NCBI RefSeq assembly: GCF_033958435.1
Contig: NC_134150.1
Span: 33,041,501 to 33,105,500, forward strand
Length of the DNA stretch: 64,000 bases
Source: Carettochelys insculpta
Lineage: Eukaryota > Chordata > Testudines > Carettochelyidae
Reading direction: 5' to 3'
A model generated the notes under the pieces. It made no database searches and was not told where the DNA came from. It was given only the letters and a program-made list of their open reading frames with translations. The translations under genes and the position numbers were made by a program. Position 1 is the stretch's first letter. Each line of letters begins with the position of its first letter. Positions 12,653-24,374 of the stretch are shown here, in pieces.

Positions 12653-14086
12653 AGTTATAATCAACCACTCATCTTTAAATCCAGTGTCTCAAGGGATGAT
12701 AAAAAGGCTGGAATGCCTCAGGAAACTGCTGTTCTGACTTCTTGTTAGCCCATGAGGTGAGAAACAAGTTTGCTTTTGTGGCTGGCTCAGTGTCTTATTG
12801 GAGAATAACCATCAGCATTTTGGGGTGTCTCCGCTCTATTTCTCAGCAGCATGACCCAAATTTGGTGTTCTCAGTTGTGTCCCACAAAGGCACAGTTAAG
12901 GTAAGGAAACGATTTCCTCATTAAAAATGCTACCTGTAATCTTAAAAAGAAACATGATTTCAATATAGGAGACATAATAGTCACAGGGAAATGAGAGTCA
13001 GGGATTTATTTAATATAAAGCCTCCCCTTGCAGTATTAACTTAATTGCAGACTTGGTATGTAGAACTGTGGAGCAATCTAAAAAATAGCTATGCTCAAAC
13101 CTGAACAACTTGTCTGTTCAAGACATCCATTTAAAGCCTATAACATAAATGTAACAGGCATTTTTCTGATAGAACTCTTATTAAGAGTCAGGATTTAGTG
13201 GATGTCTCAGATGTTGTTACTATCATAAATATTAGACTAATTAAAGTGTATTGTATAAACTGCTACAAATCAAAGGCTATAAATGCTATTTATTGAACTT
13301 TAAAAATATAATCTATTTCAGTGATTGTTTAGAAACATATTATGTTTCTTGAACTTCTTGCTATATAAAGCATCCTGTACTGAAGTACAAACACAATAAT
13401 ACTTGCTTGCAAGTCTAGCCCTACATCAACCACAGGAGAAACTAGTGGAGAGAACCTACCACCATATTAACAACAGTTTTTACTTGTGTGTTCACTTCAG
13501 ACTGATTCTTGCCAATTTTCTGTCTCCCGCAACAATCCATTTGCTATTGTAATAGTGTTTGTGCAAATAGAATGTTGCATATGTGGAATGTTCCAAAGAT
13601 TTCATTAATGCCAGTCTCTAATCATGCAGTGGGAGTTGATGAATACAGCCCATCCTCCCTTGAGATTAAGCATGCTGCTCTACAGCTCATCTGGCATCTT
13701 CCAGCACAAGAAATTGAGACCTGGTTTTTCAAAGAAGCTTCATGGTTATGTTATTCCTTTAGGCCTATTTGAAAATTCCACCTGAAGTACTAAAATGATC
13801 CCAAACTCAGCTTTTCCATCCGCAGTCAGAAAAGGAAATTTTATTTCAGGGAACATTTTTTTCAAAATCCTTCTGTACTGTCGAGTGTGTATGATTGGGG
13901 AAAGATGGAAATATTACTACATTCAGGGGAATGTAACCAAAAGATAACGAGGAAGAGATTCAGAATTAGAATCTCAGATTTAGCCCCTTTACCTTAAAGA
14001 ATAGACAGTTTCAACCTAGATTTCCCTGTTTTTATATGACTCAGCCCAACCTAATTGACATCCTCTTTAAATCCCAGGAGCTAATA
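12653..14086. other. AT-rich stretch, nothing recognised
   Basis: Unique-looking. Open frames up to 87 codons (13509-13772) match no family I know. Confidence 0.45.
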
Positions 14087-15038
14087 CAGTGCCAGACAAA
14101 ATACAGGAGCTTTAGTTAGGCTCCCTGCCTCCCCCACCCCTCATGCTACTCAGAGCATTCTCTAAAGGCTGTAAGCCCGAGGATGGCTGGGGGGAAGGAG
14201 AGGCTTTGAGTGCTGCCCCATCCCAGCACAATCTTTAAGCTCCCATTGGCGGGTTTCTGGGTAATAGGAGCTGTCTGTTTGCAGGATGGACAGCACACTA
14301 AGTACCCTTCCCCCAGGCAGCACATGGCCCCCACAGCTGGCTGCTCTGAGCAGCATGTGGGGGCATGAATAGCAGGGAGCATAGCTGAGGAACCTGCTGG
14401 TTGGGAGCCACACAAGTAAGTGCCTCCTGGCCAGAGCCTGCATCTGGCACCCCACCCCTTCTCCCAACTCTTTGTCTTCCTCCTGCACCCTGGCCCAGAT
14501 AACCCAACCCTCCTGCACCCATACCCTGTCCCAGATCCTGCACCCCAATTCCCTGCCCCATGTCACAGTCCAAACCCCTGCACCCCTTTCTGTACCCCTC
14601 TCGCAGGTCAGAACCCTCTCCCAGAAGCAGCACCTCTGTTCCAGGTTGGAATCCTGCACCCATACCCCTTACCAGATCCTGAACCCCCTCCTGCACTCCT
14701 ATGTCTTACCCTAGGTCACAACTCCCTCCCAGACTCTGCACTCCCTCTTATACCTGTGCTCCAGGTCACAATCATGCAGCCACACCCACTCCTGGACCCC
14801 GAACCTCTCCTGCAACCCTATCTCCTGCCCCAGATCACAACTCCCTCCTTTACCCAGAATGTCTCCCAAATCCCACACACCCTCCAGCATCCCAGTGTCT
14901 TACCCCAAGCTCCCTCCTGCACCCAACCTCCATCCCAGAGCCCACACCTCCTCTGTTAATATCACAGAAGAGTGCAGCCCTAGACTACATATCAAGTTCT
15001 TGGAGTGGCCCTCCAACACAAGTTATTGCCCACCCCTG
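14087..15038. mobile_element. hAT-like non-autonomous element with a C-rich minisatellite-like interior
   Basis: The right end reads TTATTGCCCACCCCTG, the complement of a CAGGGGTGGGCAATAA hAT-type terminus. The interior from 14420 to 14960 is a C-rich run of degenerate units built on CCTGCACCC, CCCAGATC and GGTCACAACTCCCTCC. The left border (CAGTGCCAG at 14087) is a guess, since the candidate 8-bp TSDs (14079-14086 and 15039-15046) agree at only 5 of 8. The long open frame 14420-14959 arises because the C-rich text rarely makes stops. Confidence 0.55.
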
Positions 15039-15409
15039 AACTAGAACAAGGAAGAGGTTTTGGGGGACCTGATGGGGTAAGGAAGTGGAGATATCCAAAA
15101 GAGATCTAAATCAATAAGAATGGCAAAGTTAGTCTGTAAAATAATCCTGAATAATTCTGCTCTTATTTACACTAGTGAGTAGGAGCAACACTGTGGAAGT
15201 CACTCTGGAGTCACAACAGCGTAAAAGTGATGTAGGTGAAACCAGGGCAGACTGTCTGTAGAAGATGCTTCTCATAAATTCATGCTAGAGTTTAGTCTAT
15301 GGCTCATCCTTAATTTCTGTTGCCCATAATGCATTTAAATGGTGGTGTTCTGGAAGAATTATTAAACTGAATAATGAAGTATAAATTGGGTATTACGAAT
15401 ACTCTGTTG
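15039..15409. repeat. Old dispersed repeat fragment in unique sequence
   Basis: 15170-15235 (TTTACACTAGTGAGTAGGAG and the following GAAGTCACTCTGGAGTCAC) resembles a dispersed reptile motif in which TTTACACCAGTGTAA-like and CCATTGAAGTCAATGGAG-like text combine. No ends visible. The remainder is unique-looking. Confidence 0.4.
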
Positions 15410-16212
15410 CAGTGGTTCCCAACCTTTTCAGCATCACCGCACACTTCAATAAGACACACAATTCCACAGCACACCCACTTTTTTTCAAATGAATCGATTG
15501 CTCAGAAACATCACATTTACTTACATTTACTATAGTTATGGTCTTAGTAGACAGGTTTGCAAGATAGTACTGCATACAACGAGCTAAAGCAAGATCAAAT
15601 GCATTAATGTTTCAAATCCGCCACAGAAAACACCATTTTTGACAGGTTGAAAAAGAGGTGGGCAAATGAATGTGCCAGGCTAGAGATGCTGAATAATTGA
15701 GGACTCACTGGAAATTTCAGCAGTGACTCAATTGCTCCTGGTGGGTGGCACAGAGGAGGCAGCTCCAGAGAGCAGGCTATAGCTTCCCTCATCAGCCCAT
15801 TGGAGCCATGATGCAGCATTTAAACGATATCCAACAGGCTTCCACACTCACTACCTCCTTGCCACAACGGGGTGCTGGGGGAGGGCTCCCTATCACCCTT
15901 TTAGGCCAGGAAACAGCATTTCAGCTGCCTACTGGGCAAATGGTCTCCTGTGGAGGGATTTCTCCTCGCAGTGGCTCTTCAGAGAGCCACCACGGGGGAA
16001 ATTGAACAACCCTGCACCAGCTGGGCCTCAGGCAGCCTTGCTGCTTGAGCCTCAGCTGGCCTGGGTTGTCAATTTCATCTCTCCCCCGCCCCACCCCCCA
16101 TTGGTGGCACCGCAAAAGCTGCAGTGAGGGGAAATTGATGAAAATTCACAGCACACTTGGACAGTTCTCATGGCACACCAGTGTGCCATGGCACACCATC
16201 TGAAAATCAATG
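15410..16212. mobile_element. hAT-type non-autonomous DNA transposon, about 800 bp
   Basis: Starts CAGTGGTTCCCAACCTTTTC and ends GGCACACCATCTGAAAATCA plus ATG, giving CAGTGNTT / AANCANTG-like ends. It is flanked by CTCTGTTG (15402-15409) and CTCTATTG (16213-16220), an 8-bp TSD matching at 7 of 8, the length typical of hAT elements. No transposase is visible, and the short frames inside are broken and unrelated. Confidence 0.85.
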
Positions 16213-16994
16213 CTCTATTGATTATGGGTGGGGAGGGAGAAGAGTTAACGACCTTCTGTACGTCCGTGGAAATGGAGAGCTTCATGTGACTATACGCCAT
16301 TAATCTTTTTTTAAAAGTGCATAGCTCTTGAGTTCTAAATCTGTTTCAATGAATAAACCCTTAAGCTATATCTATTTGCATAAAACATGAAAGATGCATA
16401 CTACTGCAACTGAGCTCATGGAAACAGTCAGCCCCCACATTACAAGTACACTTAAAAGGTCCCTTGTTTTCAAATACTCTGGAGCCAGACTCACTTGATA
16501 ACATAACGATGTGCTTGGAAAACCACATTCCTTTACAAATTGTATTATAAAATTGTTGCATGTATGACAATTAAACATGGTTAGTTGTTCTGTGGGAAGT
16601 AGTGTTTCACAGAACCTGTAATCCGCAGTTCTGGTTCTTAATCTCTTCCACCTACAGCAATTCCTTCCCTTACTTGTTCATAACATGCCAACATTCTCAA
16701 TACTGGGGCGCAGGGGGATTAAATAAATCAGATTCTCATGAAGATTATTGTGGATATGGGTTCAAATGCTCTGAAGGAGCTCACGCAGTGGGAAAATGAC
16801 TCCGAATGATCGTCATTATCATCACTATTCCTGCACAATAGTACTTTCTGGGTACTCCCAAGTGAAGAAGTTTGAAATAGACCAATGTTGCATGATTCAA
16901 ATTTCTGTGCAGGTATTGGATCACAAATAGCATTGCACGAGTGCTCGTTTTCCTTTGCTGCTGGTAGAAAGTCCAGCTCATGAGAGACTGGAAC
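16213..16994. other. Unique AT-rich sequence
   Basis: No gene or repeat end recognised. Short frames on both strands look fortuitous. Confidence 0.45.
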
Positions 16995-17008
16995 AAAGAA
17001 AGACCATG

Positions 17009-17230
17009 TATCAGAGGGGTAGCCGTGTTAGTCTGGATCTGCAAAAGCAACAGGGGGACCTGTGGCACCTTATAGACTAACAGAAATGTATGAGCATAAG
17101 CTTTCATGGGCAAAGACCCACTTCGTCATACAAAGACCTGCATCTGACGAAGCGGGTCTTTGCTCATGAAAGCTTATGCTCATACATTTCTGTTAGTCTA
17201 TAAGGTGCCACAGGACCCCTCATTGCTTTT
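17009..17230 (+). mobile_element. Fold-back SINE-like element, family A, with 14-bp TSD
   Basis: It begins TATCAGAGGGGTAGCCGTGT and reads through TAGTCTGGATCTGCAAAAGC and TTATAGACTAACAG to the CAAAGACCCACTTCGTCA centre. After a short spacer the body returns in inverse orientation (TGACGAAGCGGGTCTTTGC to GCCACAGGACCCCTCATTG) and stops at GCTTTT. AAAGAAAGACCATG flanks both sides (16995-17008 and 17231-17244), a perfect 14-bp duplication, so the whole hairpin was inserted as one unit. The length of the TSD points to target-primed retroposition. GCTTTT would also be a natural pol III stop. Confidence 0.88.
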
Positions 17231-17319
17231 AAAGAAAGACCATGTGGATGATGTAATCTTTTTTATTGAGGCAACTTCTGTTGTGAAAGATGCACATTTT
17301 TGAGACACGCTTCTTCAGA

Positions 17320-17407
17320 CAGCAATGAAGGGTCCTGTGGCACCTTATAGACTAACAGAAAAGTTTTGAGCATGAGCTTTCGTGAGCACAGACTCACTTC
17401 ATCAGAT
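17320..17407 (+). mobile_element. SINE-like repeat, family A, head-less copy
   Basis: Starts CAGCAATGAAGGGTCCTGTG directly downstream of where the family A-run would lie, continues CACCTTATAGACTAACAG and ends CACTTCATCAGAT. GCTTCTTCAGA at 17309-17319 and again at 17408-17418 is an 11-bp TSD, so truncation at the A-run happened before or during insertion. Confidence 0.75.
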
Positions 17408-17433
17408 GCTTCTTCAGAGTATCTTTCCCAAAA

Positions 17434-17525
17434 CAAAACGAAAAAAAAAAAAGCTTTAAAGTGCTACTTGACTGCGTTTTTTTTGTTTTGATAGTATATA
17501 GACTAGCGCGGGTTTCTTTCTGTTA
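17434..17525 (-). mobile_element. SINE-like repeat, family B, head plus short arm
   Basis: Minus strand: AACAGAAAGAAACCCGCGCT, TAGTCTATATACTATC, an A-run, then GCAGTCAAGTAGCACTTTAA, the family-B head and start of body. TATCTTTCCCAAAA at 17420-17433 and CTATTTCCCAAAA at 17526-17537 look like a slightly diverged TSD. It lies just downstream of the family-A copy at 17320-17407. Confidence 0.7.
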
Positions 17526-17539
17526 CTATTTCCCAAAAG

Positions 17540-20020
17540 ACTCTGTGTAGATCAGAAGGATGTGACTTTACCCAGCAGAAGCTGGTCTACCTTATCCTAG
17601 TCTCTCTGGGAACCAACGTGACTACAATACTTCAGAAACAAAGATTGCAAAATGAAGGCAGTGACATTAAAATAAAATACTGGGGACAGGGGAAGTAATA
17701 TCTAATAGAAAACTCACATGGAAATAAACAATCATGAGGGAGGAAATGTTGAAATACAAAGGGAAAGGGAAAGGGAATAAAAACCAACAAAAAGCCCAAT
17801 TTCGAGACCTGGGTGACAAAAGGGAGATAATGAACTCAGCATTTGTTTACCTGAGGTATTCGTGGGCCTAACATACAGGTAGATATTTCACCACCTGGAC
17901 TGGACATTTGTGACCAGTAAGAGAGCTGATATAGGTCACAACATGCCTCCAAAATGTTAGATGCTTCTGTTGCCTATTTGAGAGAAGGTGTGGGAGATAT
18001 TCCTTCCTCCTGGATAAAACTGAAATTAAAGCCCAGATTATATAATGAGAACTAGAAAGTTGGTAAATGCATTTATTCTTTCAGTAAAAGCATAAAGGAG
18101 CTTGAGAAACCTTATGCTATATGTAAATTGTTTCATTCTACCTGGCTAATATAACATGAAAACTTGAGACTTGTAAAAATGTCACCTGCTCTTATCAAGC
18201 TTCTTAGAGATTACCTTTTAACAGAAGTTTCATTTTCATTTACTCCAACGTTTACTGAAGTGAATGTGGGCCATGACTCCTTTATTTCCTAATCCTAGGT
18301 AGCAACTTGCTTTTTTTCTATGTTTTATGTCATTTCATATGACATTGCATCAAGGCAATTCAGTGTGGAAAGCAGTTGAACCAAAAGCAATTTAAGTCAA
18401 AAATGGACAAATATGGATGTCATTTAAAGCTTGTTCAAAGGCCTTTGACAAACTTGAATGCTCTTGAGGTGCAGTGAGATATATTTTTTCCTCCTTATTT
18501 CTGAGCCAAATGGTGGGGCTTTAGTAGATGTCTGCTCAGGGAATAACAGGCACAGATCCTACTTGGAAAAAATTCTCCCTTAAAAAAGAGTGGGGTGTTT
18601 TTTTATTATTTTTAGAAAGTTTTCGAAAGAGAAAAGTGAGAGCCAACATACAAGACTTAACTGTTATTGCATTAGATATCCTGTCTTGCAGATTAAAAGC
18701 CAAATGTCTTGCTTTATACAATCATTGAAATCTAAACTCTGCCTAGATCTGCAAATCTGGAATTTGAAGGTTTTTTTCTCTGTTTTGTTTGGTTTGGTTT
18801 GGTTTTGCTGACATATCTTCTTTTAGCTCACACACCTGTTTTAGTCAAGCCCTTAATGCTGGTTATTGTGTTACATTGTTTTCAGCATTATTCAAGAGTA
18901 AAAATTTGCAGTTTAGACTCTGTGGCTCTCTTCATGTCTGGCCTAGTACTGGCTGTTAACAGTACCCAGTGAATCTAATTGTAAAAAAAAATCCCACACT
19001 TAGAGAAGACACCTTTCATAAACTGGAAGGCTGATTGTGAGATCACAAACGAGGTAATGTTACTTATTGGAAAAGTTTTGTACAGGCACCACTTCTTCAA
19101 GGGAGCGTACCCAGTAGAGCTCAGAAACTATTTCCTTTACCAGAGTGTTGAAGAGTTCCTTTGAGGCGAGAGCTCCCCAGAGGTTTTCAGATGAATTCAC
19201 AGTGGCAAATACAAAAGATCTGATATTCCAGTTTTTCTCAAGAGTGTGAGAACTTTTCCTTCATTCTGTCCTCTGTGTAACTTTTTAGATTCATGTGTTC
19301 CTTCTTTGAAGCCACATGAAAAGTTAAACCTTCCCTAAATCAAAACAAATTTATTTAATCTTGCTTTTGATTAAAAGATGGTTGTAAAACAAACACCCAC
19401 GTGTGAAAATGCAACAGATACATAGTGGGTAAGTTTACATCCACAGCTGTAAACACTTTTCCCCCCTAGAGCCATGGGAGCTGTTAAGCTTTTGCAATAA
19501 ACATTATTTATGATTGTTAATTGAAGTACATTCAAAATTGCCAGTGCATATTTATTTTGTCATTTTTTTTCTGCCTCTGTCTCTTGTCTTGGCAATAAAG
19601 GGTCATAGCAAAAGTGTGCCATGGGAACTGTTTTCATTAAGAAACTATATTGTCAATGGCAGGAATAGTTTGTAAATAAAATGATAATAACTTTTATATT
19701 GTTCTCTCAGAAAAAAAGTCAGAGTCATTAAAACATTCCTGCAATGTAGTGAGAAAATAGGCTTAGCAATTGTCTTTGATATGTTTTGTTAATTAAAGAA
19801 TTTTTTAAATATCAAAAATAGTAATTCTAGTTTCTTGAAACAATAGTTAGAATATTGTAGTTACTGTTCATACTCAGTAATAATTTATCATCATTATCTA
19901 TACTTTTTTCCCAAAATAATACAAAAATACTATCAGTAATAATACTTAGTCTCTTTTATAGCATTTGTGCATTTTATATATATATATTGCTTGCTTTCTG
20001 CAGGATACAAAAGTGCTCAT
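17540..20020. other. Unique AT-rich sequence with a candidate conserved segment
   Basis: No gene or repeat ends. A GGGAAA short tandem lies at 17761-17778. 19430-19720 is unique, with runs such as TTTGCAATAAACATTATTTA and CTTGGCAATAAAGGGTCATA that look like conserved non-coding DNA. This is only a texture-based impression. Confidence 0.35.
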
Positions 20021-20400
20021 CAGCACCCCTCCTCAGGAGATTGCTTCCCATGGCACTTCAAATCATGCAGTGCCTTCTGGAACAAAGCATGACTTTATAG
20101 TTCATGGAGGTGGTACCTGCCTAGCCCTGCCCTGGCACCCCCCAAAATTTGAGTGGCATTGCAATCCCATGCCCCAGGTGGAAATGCTACTCACTTGGAT
20201 TTGGCTGATCTGCTCCGTACCTTACCTGTCATTCTGAAGGGGTGACCAGTCCAAATTTGATTGAGTGGCATGGCATCAAGTCTGGGGCTGAGGAGGATTG
20301 GGCCCCCTATCACCATTGCCACACCTCCCACACCCCCAGTCGCACCCTGGCTGCTCCTGAGTAAAAAATTTCAGTCCAATTCAAACTGTAGATGAAATTT
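20021..20400. repeat. GC-moderate segment, probably an old repeat
   Basis: CCTGCCCTGGCACCCCCCAA and the following CCCCTATCACCATTGCCACA give a composition unlike the flanks. No ends found, so the class is unknown. Confidence 0.3.
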
Positions 20401-21589
20401 AGGGGTACATACTGCTGGATGTAATACAAATAGAAAATAATAGCTAAATAAATACTCCGTTGCTAATGCATTCACATCATTAGAATTGTTAACTTTTGTA
20501 CGATCATGAATGTGTTTTCCCACGTAGGGAAAAAACGTGGGGATTTTTGCCTGAGCTCTGCGCAGTTCCTCACTTCGTAAGGGCTGCTATGTCACAGGCA
20601 GCAGGAGCAGGTACCTTCAGTACCAGCACTAACCCTATGTGCTCTGAAGGGCAAGACCCCCAGCGTAGATATAGTACAGGAAGCTGCTTCCTTCCCTGAG
20701 AGCAGCAGCACTGGTGGCACCACCATCCCTGCCCCTCACTAGTAGCACCTCTTAAAGTGCAGTGAGAGGAAGTTTAGGGAAGAAGGAACCCAGGGGAAGC
20801 ATCTGGGTGTTGAGGCTGAGGATGTAAGAAGATGCAGGATCCTGGCAGTGAGAGCAAGGAGAGGAAGCAAAGCTGGGAAACAAGCGCACAGGGCAGCTGG
20901 GGCCTGCATTTTTTGTGCAGTCTGTGCACATTTAAGATTTTGTCCATTGCATGTTGAAAATTGGCAGACATGGAGGACCACTGTGTGGCGTTCTCAAACC
21001 AGAAGACAAACCACAGATGTGGGTTTTGGGTTTGTTTTGTTTTTTTTTTTGTGTGTGTTAAGTTTAAATCTCCTGTTTTTAGGTCTGTCTCGTGAGACAT
21101 CAAGTGAAGGTTTAACTCATCCACAACATTCATTGGCTAGGCAAATGGCACTCTCCTTGTAAGAGCACAGCATGTGCTGGGCCATTGGGAAGCATAGCTA
21201 CTCTACCTGAAAATTCCCTGTGTGGCCTGAGAACCAATTGATTCTCCCTGGAAAAAGCTGCACGGTGGAAGGAGGTGGAGGAAGGGTTGGAAGTGCACTG
21301 TGAAATGGCCAGCAGTGGTTCAGTGCCAGCACTCAGAGCAGAACTCTGGATGGAGTTCTTGTCTCCTGCTAAGACCATACTCCCTCTTCTAAATGCACAG
21401 GAATTTAAATGCATCTTGTGGGTGAGTGGATCTACAGCTGTATAGTGTAATGAGACTTTAAAAATAAAAATCTCTTCCCAAGACCTGTATATAAAACTAG
21501 TATGCATGTCCACCCCAGGGCTGTTTAGAGAGCTTAGCCTCATGTTTACTGGCAAAAAAGTTTAAAGAGCAAAGCCCAGTGAAAGCCTA
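20401..21589. other. Mixed-composition sequence, no gene recognised
   Basis: 20560-20990 is GC-richer with frames on both strands. A T-run plus GTGTGT lies at 21040-21058. The 141-codon minus frame at 21130-21555 resembles no known protein and has no splice context that I can support. Confidence 0.4.
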
Positions 21590-22640
21590 AATAACATGTG
21601 AGTAAATTGCACTTTGGTAAATCATTCCCAGTCCTTGGCACTAAGCAATCATTACTATTGCTAATATATTTAATGGAGTGTATTATTTTATTGTAGCGAG
21701 TTGCTATAACAGTAAGTTAAAATGTGATAAACGAGAAGCAATATGAGGCACCATGGGATCAGATCTGTTTGCCTCACATTTGTTTTGTCAACTTGTATTC
21801 ATCGGCTTGGTGTTTTGTTTGGTGGGCAATCACCAAGGCGTGAAATAGCTGTCTTCCCACTTACCAAGGCATGTAAATTTTGCTCTGGGAATGGGTTTAT
21901 TTCAAACAACATTCCTAATCATTGTGCATTAACAGCACTCGCCTGGGAAGAACACATGAAAGGAATGTTAGAATTCTTGGAGAAGACGTAATTGAAGTAA
22001 TTTACTAATATGTGATGGGATTGCCATTTAAAGAATGGAGGAATGATAAAAAAAAATGTATCTGTGTTAGAAAGTTAGCAAATTAAAGTGAGGAAAAATA
22101 ATTCAATAATACCGTTAGTGTTGATGCAAATTAATTAACTGATCTGTGCTGAACACAATAGCTGTTGTATCAAATATTTTCCTGTTGCCAAGAGCAAATT
22201 TTTTTATGATTATTTGATATGTTTGATTTACGGACCTTTCAAAATGTTCTCTATTTTTTAGAGGTTGGCTTCTATTTTTAAATTTTCTCTCAAGGACTCC
22301 GTGGTACCAGTGTTCTTACTGTCCACTACGCTCCTAATGTCAAAGTGACACTGAAAGCATAATTACATTTCCTAATTATGTGTAATTAAGCAAAACCCAG
22401 ATGATATATTCAGTGAGCTCCTGGAATAGCTAAGGGTCAAGGACTTCTGGAGATTTGTAGTAGTCTTATAAATAAGCACATTACACTGTTAAAGCCAAGT
22501 TACAATTTTGTGCAGTGTGCAGGGTAAACCTGCTTATCAGCTGAAATAGACAGTGTTAGGTTCTTTGGCTGAGTAAGGATATAATTGAGATGTGTCCCCT
22601 CCCCCTGCCTATTAATTCATTTATTTATTGTAACTGGGTT
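21590..22640. promoter_or_regulatory. Candidate conserved non-coding (enhancer-like) block
   Basis: A long repeat-free stretch. At 22124-22138 an octamer ATGCAAAT runs directly into TTAATTAA, a POU plus homeodomain-type composite. GTAATTAAGC follows at 22382, and retained CpGs lie at 21699, 21732 and 21803-21840. This resembles developmental enhancers, but conservation cannot be tested here. Confidence 0.3.
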
Positions 22641-23457
22641 TTAGATTTGTCATAGTTAGCACAGAAAAAATGACTCTAAACTCTTGATGGAGGCTGACAA
22701 ACTAAGTGATGTTAATTTTTCCAAAACTTAATCCTTTTGAAACAGAGAGAAATAAATACATCTGCTTATTAGCACATGCCCCTGACTGAAAAATAAATTC
22801 TTGTATTTCTTGTAGTCCTGTACCAGTGACCTACAATGAATAAGTTGGGCAGTCTGACTGAGCATAATAGGAAGAGCTTCTTTATTACCCGTGATAATTA
22901 TAAAGCTCATAATGGGAAACCTCCAAAGCCCTACCATCAATCAAGGAAAATAAACAATGGAAAATGATAGGTATATAAAAGTGAAAATGGCTGAGCTACA
23001 TATGGAAATGCAATAGTTTTTGCAAGGTTATAAATCTTGGCAGAGTTGTAATTTTAAACATAATTAATATTTCAGAATAAAACATAGCTTTGTAACATAT
23101 TTAACAGACTTTTTTATAAGGGGGAACTGGATAACGCAAAGCATTAGTAATGGGATTAAGGAGATGTTCGCATCTAGACCATTAGGTCAAATACGGCCCG
23201 AGTCAGCTGTGATTGAAAATTATCATCGCAGCTGTTGGTTGCCCTTTCTGAAAAGATATAGTCGATTTCAGTCTAGACGTTAGCATTCAAGGTGGGGGTG
23301 TAGGCCAAATTGAGCTTGGTGGCAAGCAAAAAATTCATCTCCACTTACCTCACGTTTGAAATTGGATGGATGTCACAAACCTATCATGACAAATCCCACT
23401 AGCCAATATGTCTTGTTGAAAGTCACGTGAGGGATCCTCTAGAAATTGTCTCTCTGC
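22641..23457. other. Unique AT-rich sequence
   Basis: No gene, RNA or repeat end recognised. Confidence 0.45.
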
Positions 23458-23901
23458 AGCCACGTCTACACAGCACTCCCCTTCTGGAAGAGGAATGCAA
23501 ATTAATGAAATCAAAAATACAAGTGAGGCATGTATTTACATATCTCATGCCTCATTTGTATATTCCCATGCAATTGCACTTCCAGAAGAAACTTTTGTGG
23601 AAGCAAAAACAGCCATATAAAGGAAGTTCCTTTGGGGAAGAGTACCTGTTTTTGGAAGAAACTTTTTTTCACATTCTTTTCAGGAAGAAGGGTTCTTTCG
23701 AAAATGTTTTTTTCTCCCCCCTCCAAAGGAACTCCCTCTACAGGGCTGGTTTTGCCTTCCAGAAAAGCCTCTTCTGAAAATGCAATTGTGTGGGAATATG
23801 CAAATGAGTCATGGGATATCTAAATCCACACTTCATTTGCATTTTCAATCTTGCTCATTTGCATTCCACTTAAGGAGGGGGACTAATGTGCAGATGCGGC
23901 C
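23458..23901. mobile_element. Fold-back TIR element (GGC-ended group), about 444 bp
   Basis: Left end AGCCACGTCTACACAGCACT and right end GTGCAGATGCGGCC are diverged inverted copies. Inner arms also mirror (GAGGAATGCAAATTAATG against CTCATTTGCATTCC; GGAAGAAACTTTT against AAAAGCCTCTTCTG). Flanking TGC / CGC is a possible decayed 3-bp TSD. It holds four ATGCAAAT/ATTTGCAT octamers. Confidence 0.75.
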
Positions 23902-24254
23902 CGCATGAAGATAAGAGTCACGTGAAAAAAAAGCTTTATACTGGACTTAACCCCATTCCTCCCCCAAGTTTGCATATTTTGGGAACATTGCATATGTTGT
24001 TTTTTAAATAACTTTTCTGATGTATTCCTCAACATGTAGTTACATGCCTGTGATCCTGACCTTGGTTGAATTCCACTGAATATGATTGAACCCTTGCAGT
24101 AAAACTCTCCTATTTATCAGGACAGAAATTATTTTAAAGGGCCAGCCATTTGTTTATGTTTGTGTACATGTAGATATAGTAAAGTGTGTGCTAATGTAAA
24201 CATCTGAACCATATAGATCCTGTAATTGATCACACGACTGGGCTTCTGGGGCTG

Positions 24255-24345
24255 TCTTTATCATTGATCTGCTAAGCTTTGGGCTAATCACATAGCCTTT
24301 TCTGAGACTCATTTCTGTTTCTGTAAAATGGGCATAGTGTTTGCA
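24255..24345 (+). mobile_element. MIR-like core-SINE fragment
   Basis: GGGCTAATCACATAGCC, then GAGACTCATTTCTG and TTTCTGTAAAATGGGCATAG follow the familiar MIR wording (GGGCAAGTCACTTAACC ... CTCAGTTTCCCCATCTGTAAAATGGG). An old fragment of amniote age. Ends are approximate. Confidence 0.65.
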
Positions 24346-24374
24346 AGGGTGAATTAAAGGTTGCCATTAAAGTA

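Noticed and set aside
14420..14959. 179-codon open frame on the plus strand
   Set aside because: It lies in C-rich degenerate repeat text where stops are rare. The peptide is Pro/His/Leu-rich with no domain, and several frames on both strands are open at once.
17009..17230. Reading the inverted arms as a TIR DNA transposon
   Set aside because: The arms are not at both ends (the head occurs once) and the TSD is 14 bp, too long for known cut-and-paste elements.
23458..23901. Possible retroviral or LTR sequence, because of long A/T- and GGAAG-rich arms
   Set aside because: The ends are inverted repeats, there is no LTR pair, primer-binding site or gag-pol text, and it fits the GGC-ended fold-back group.
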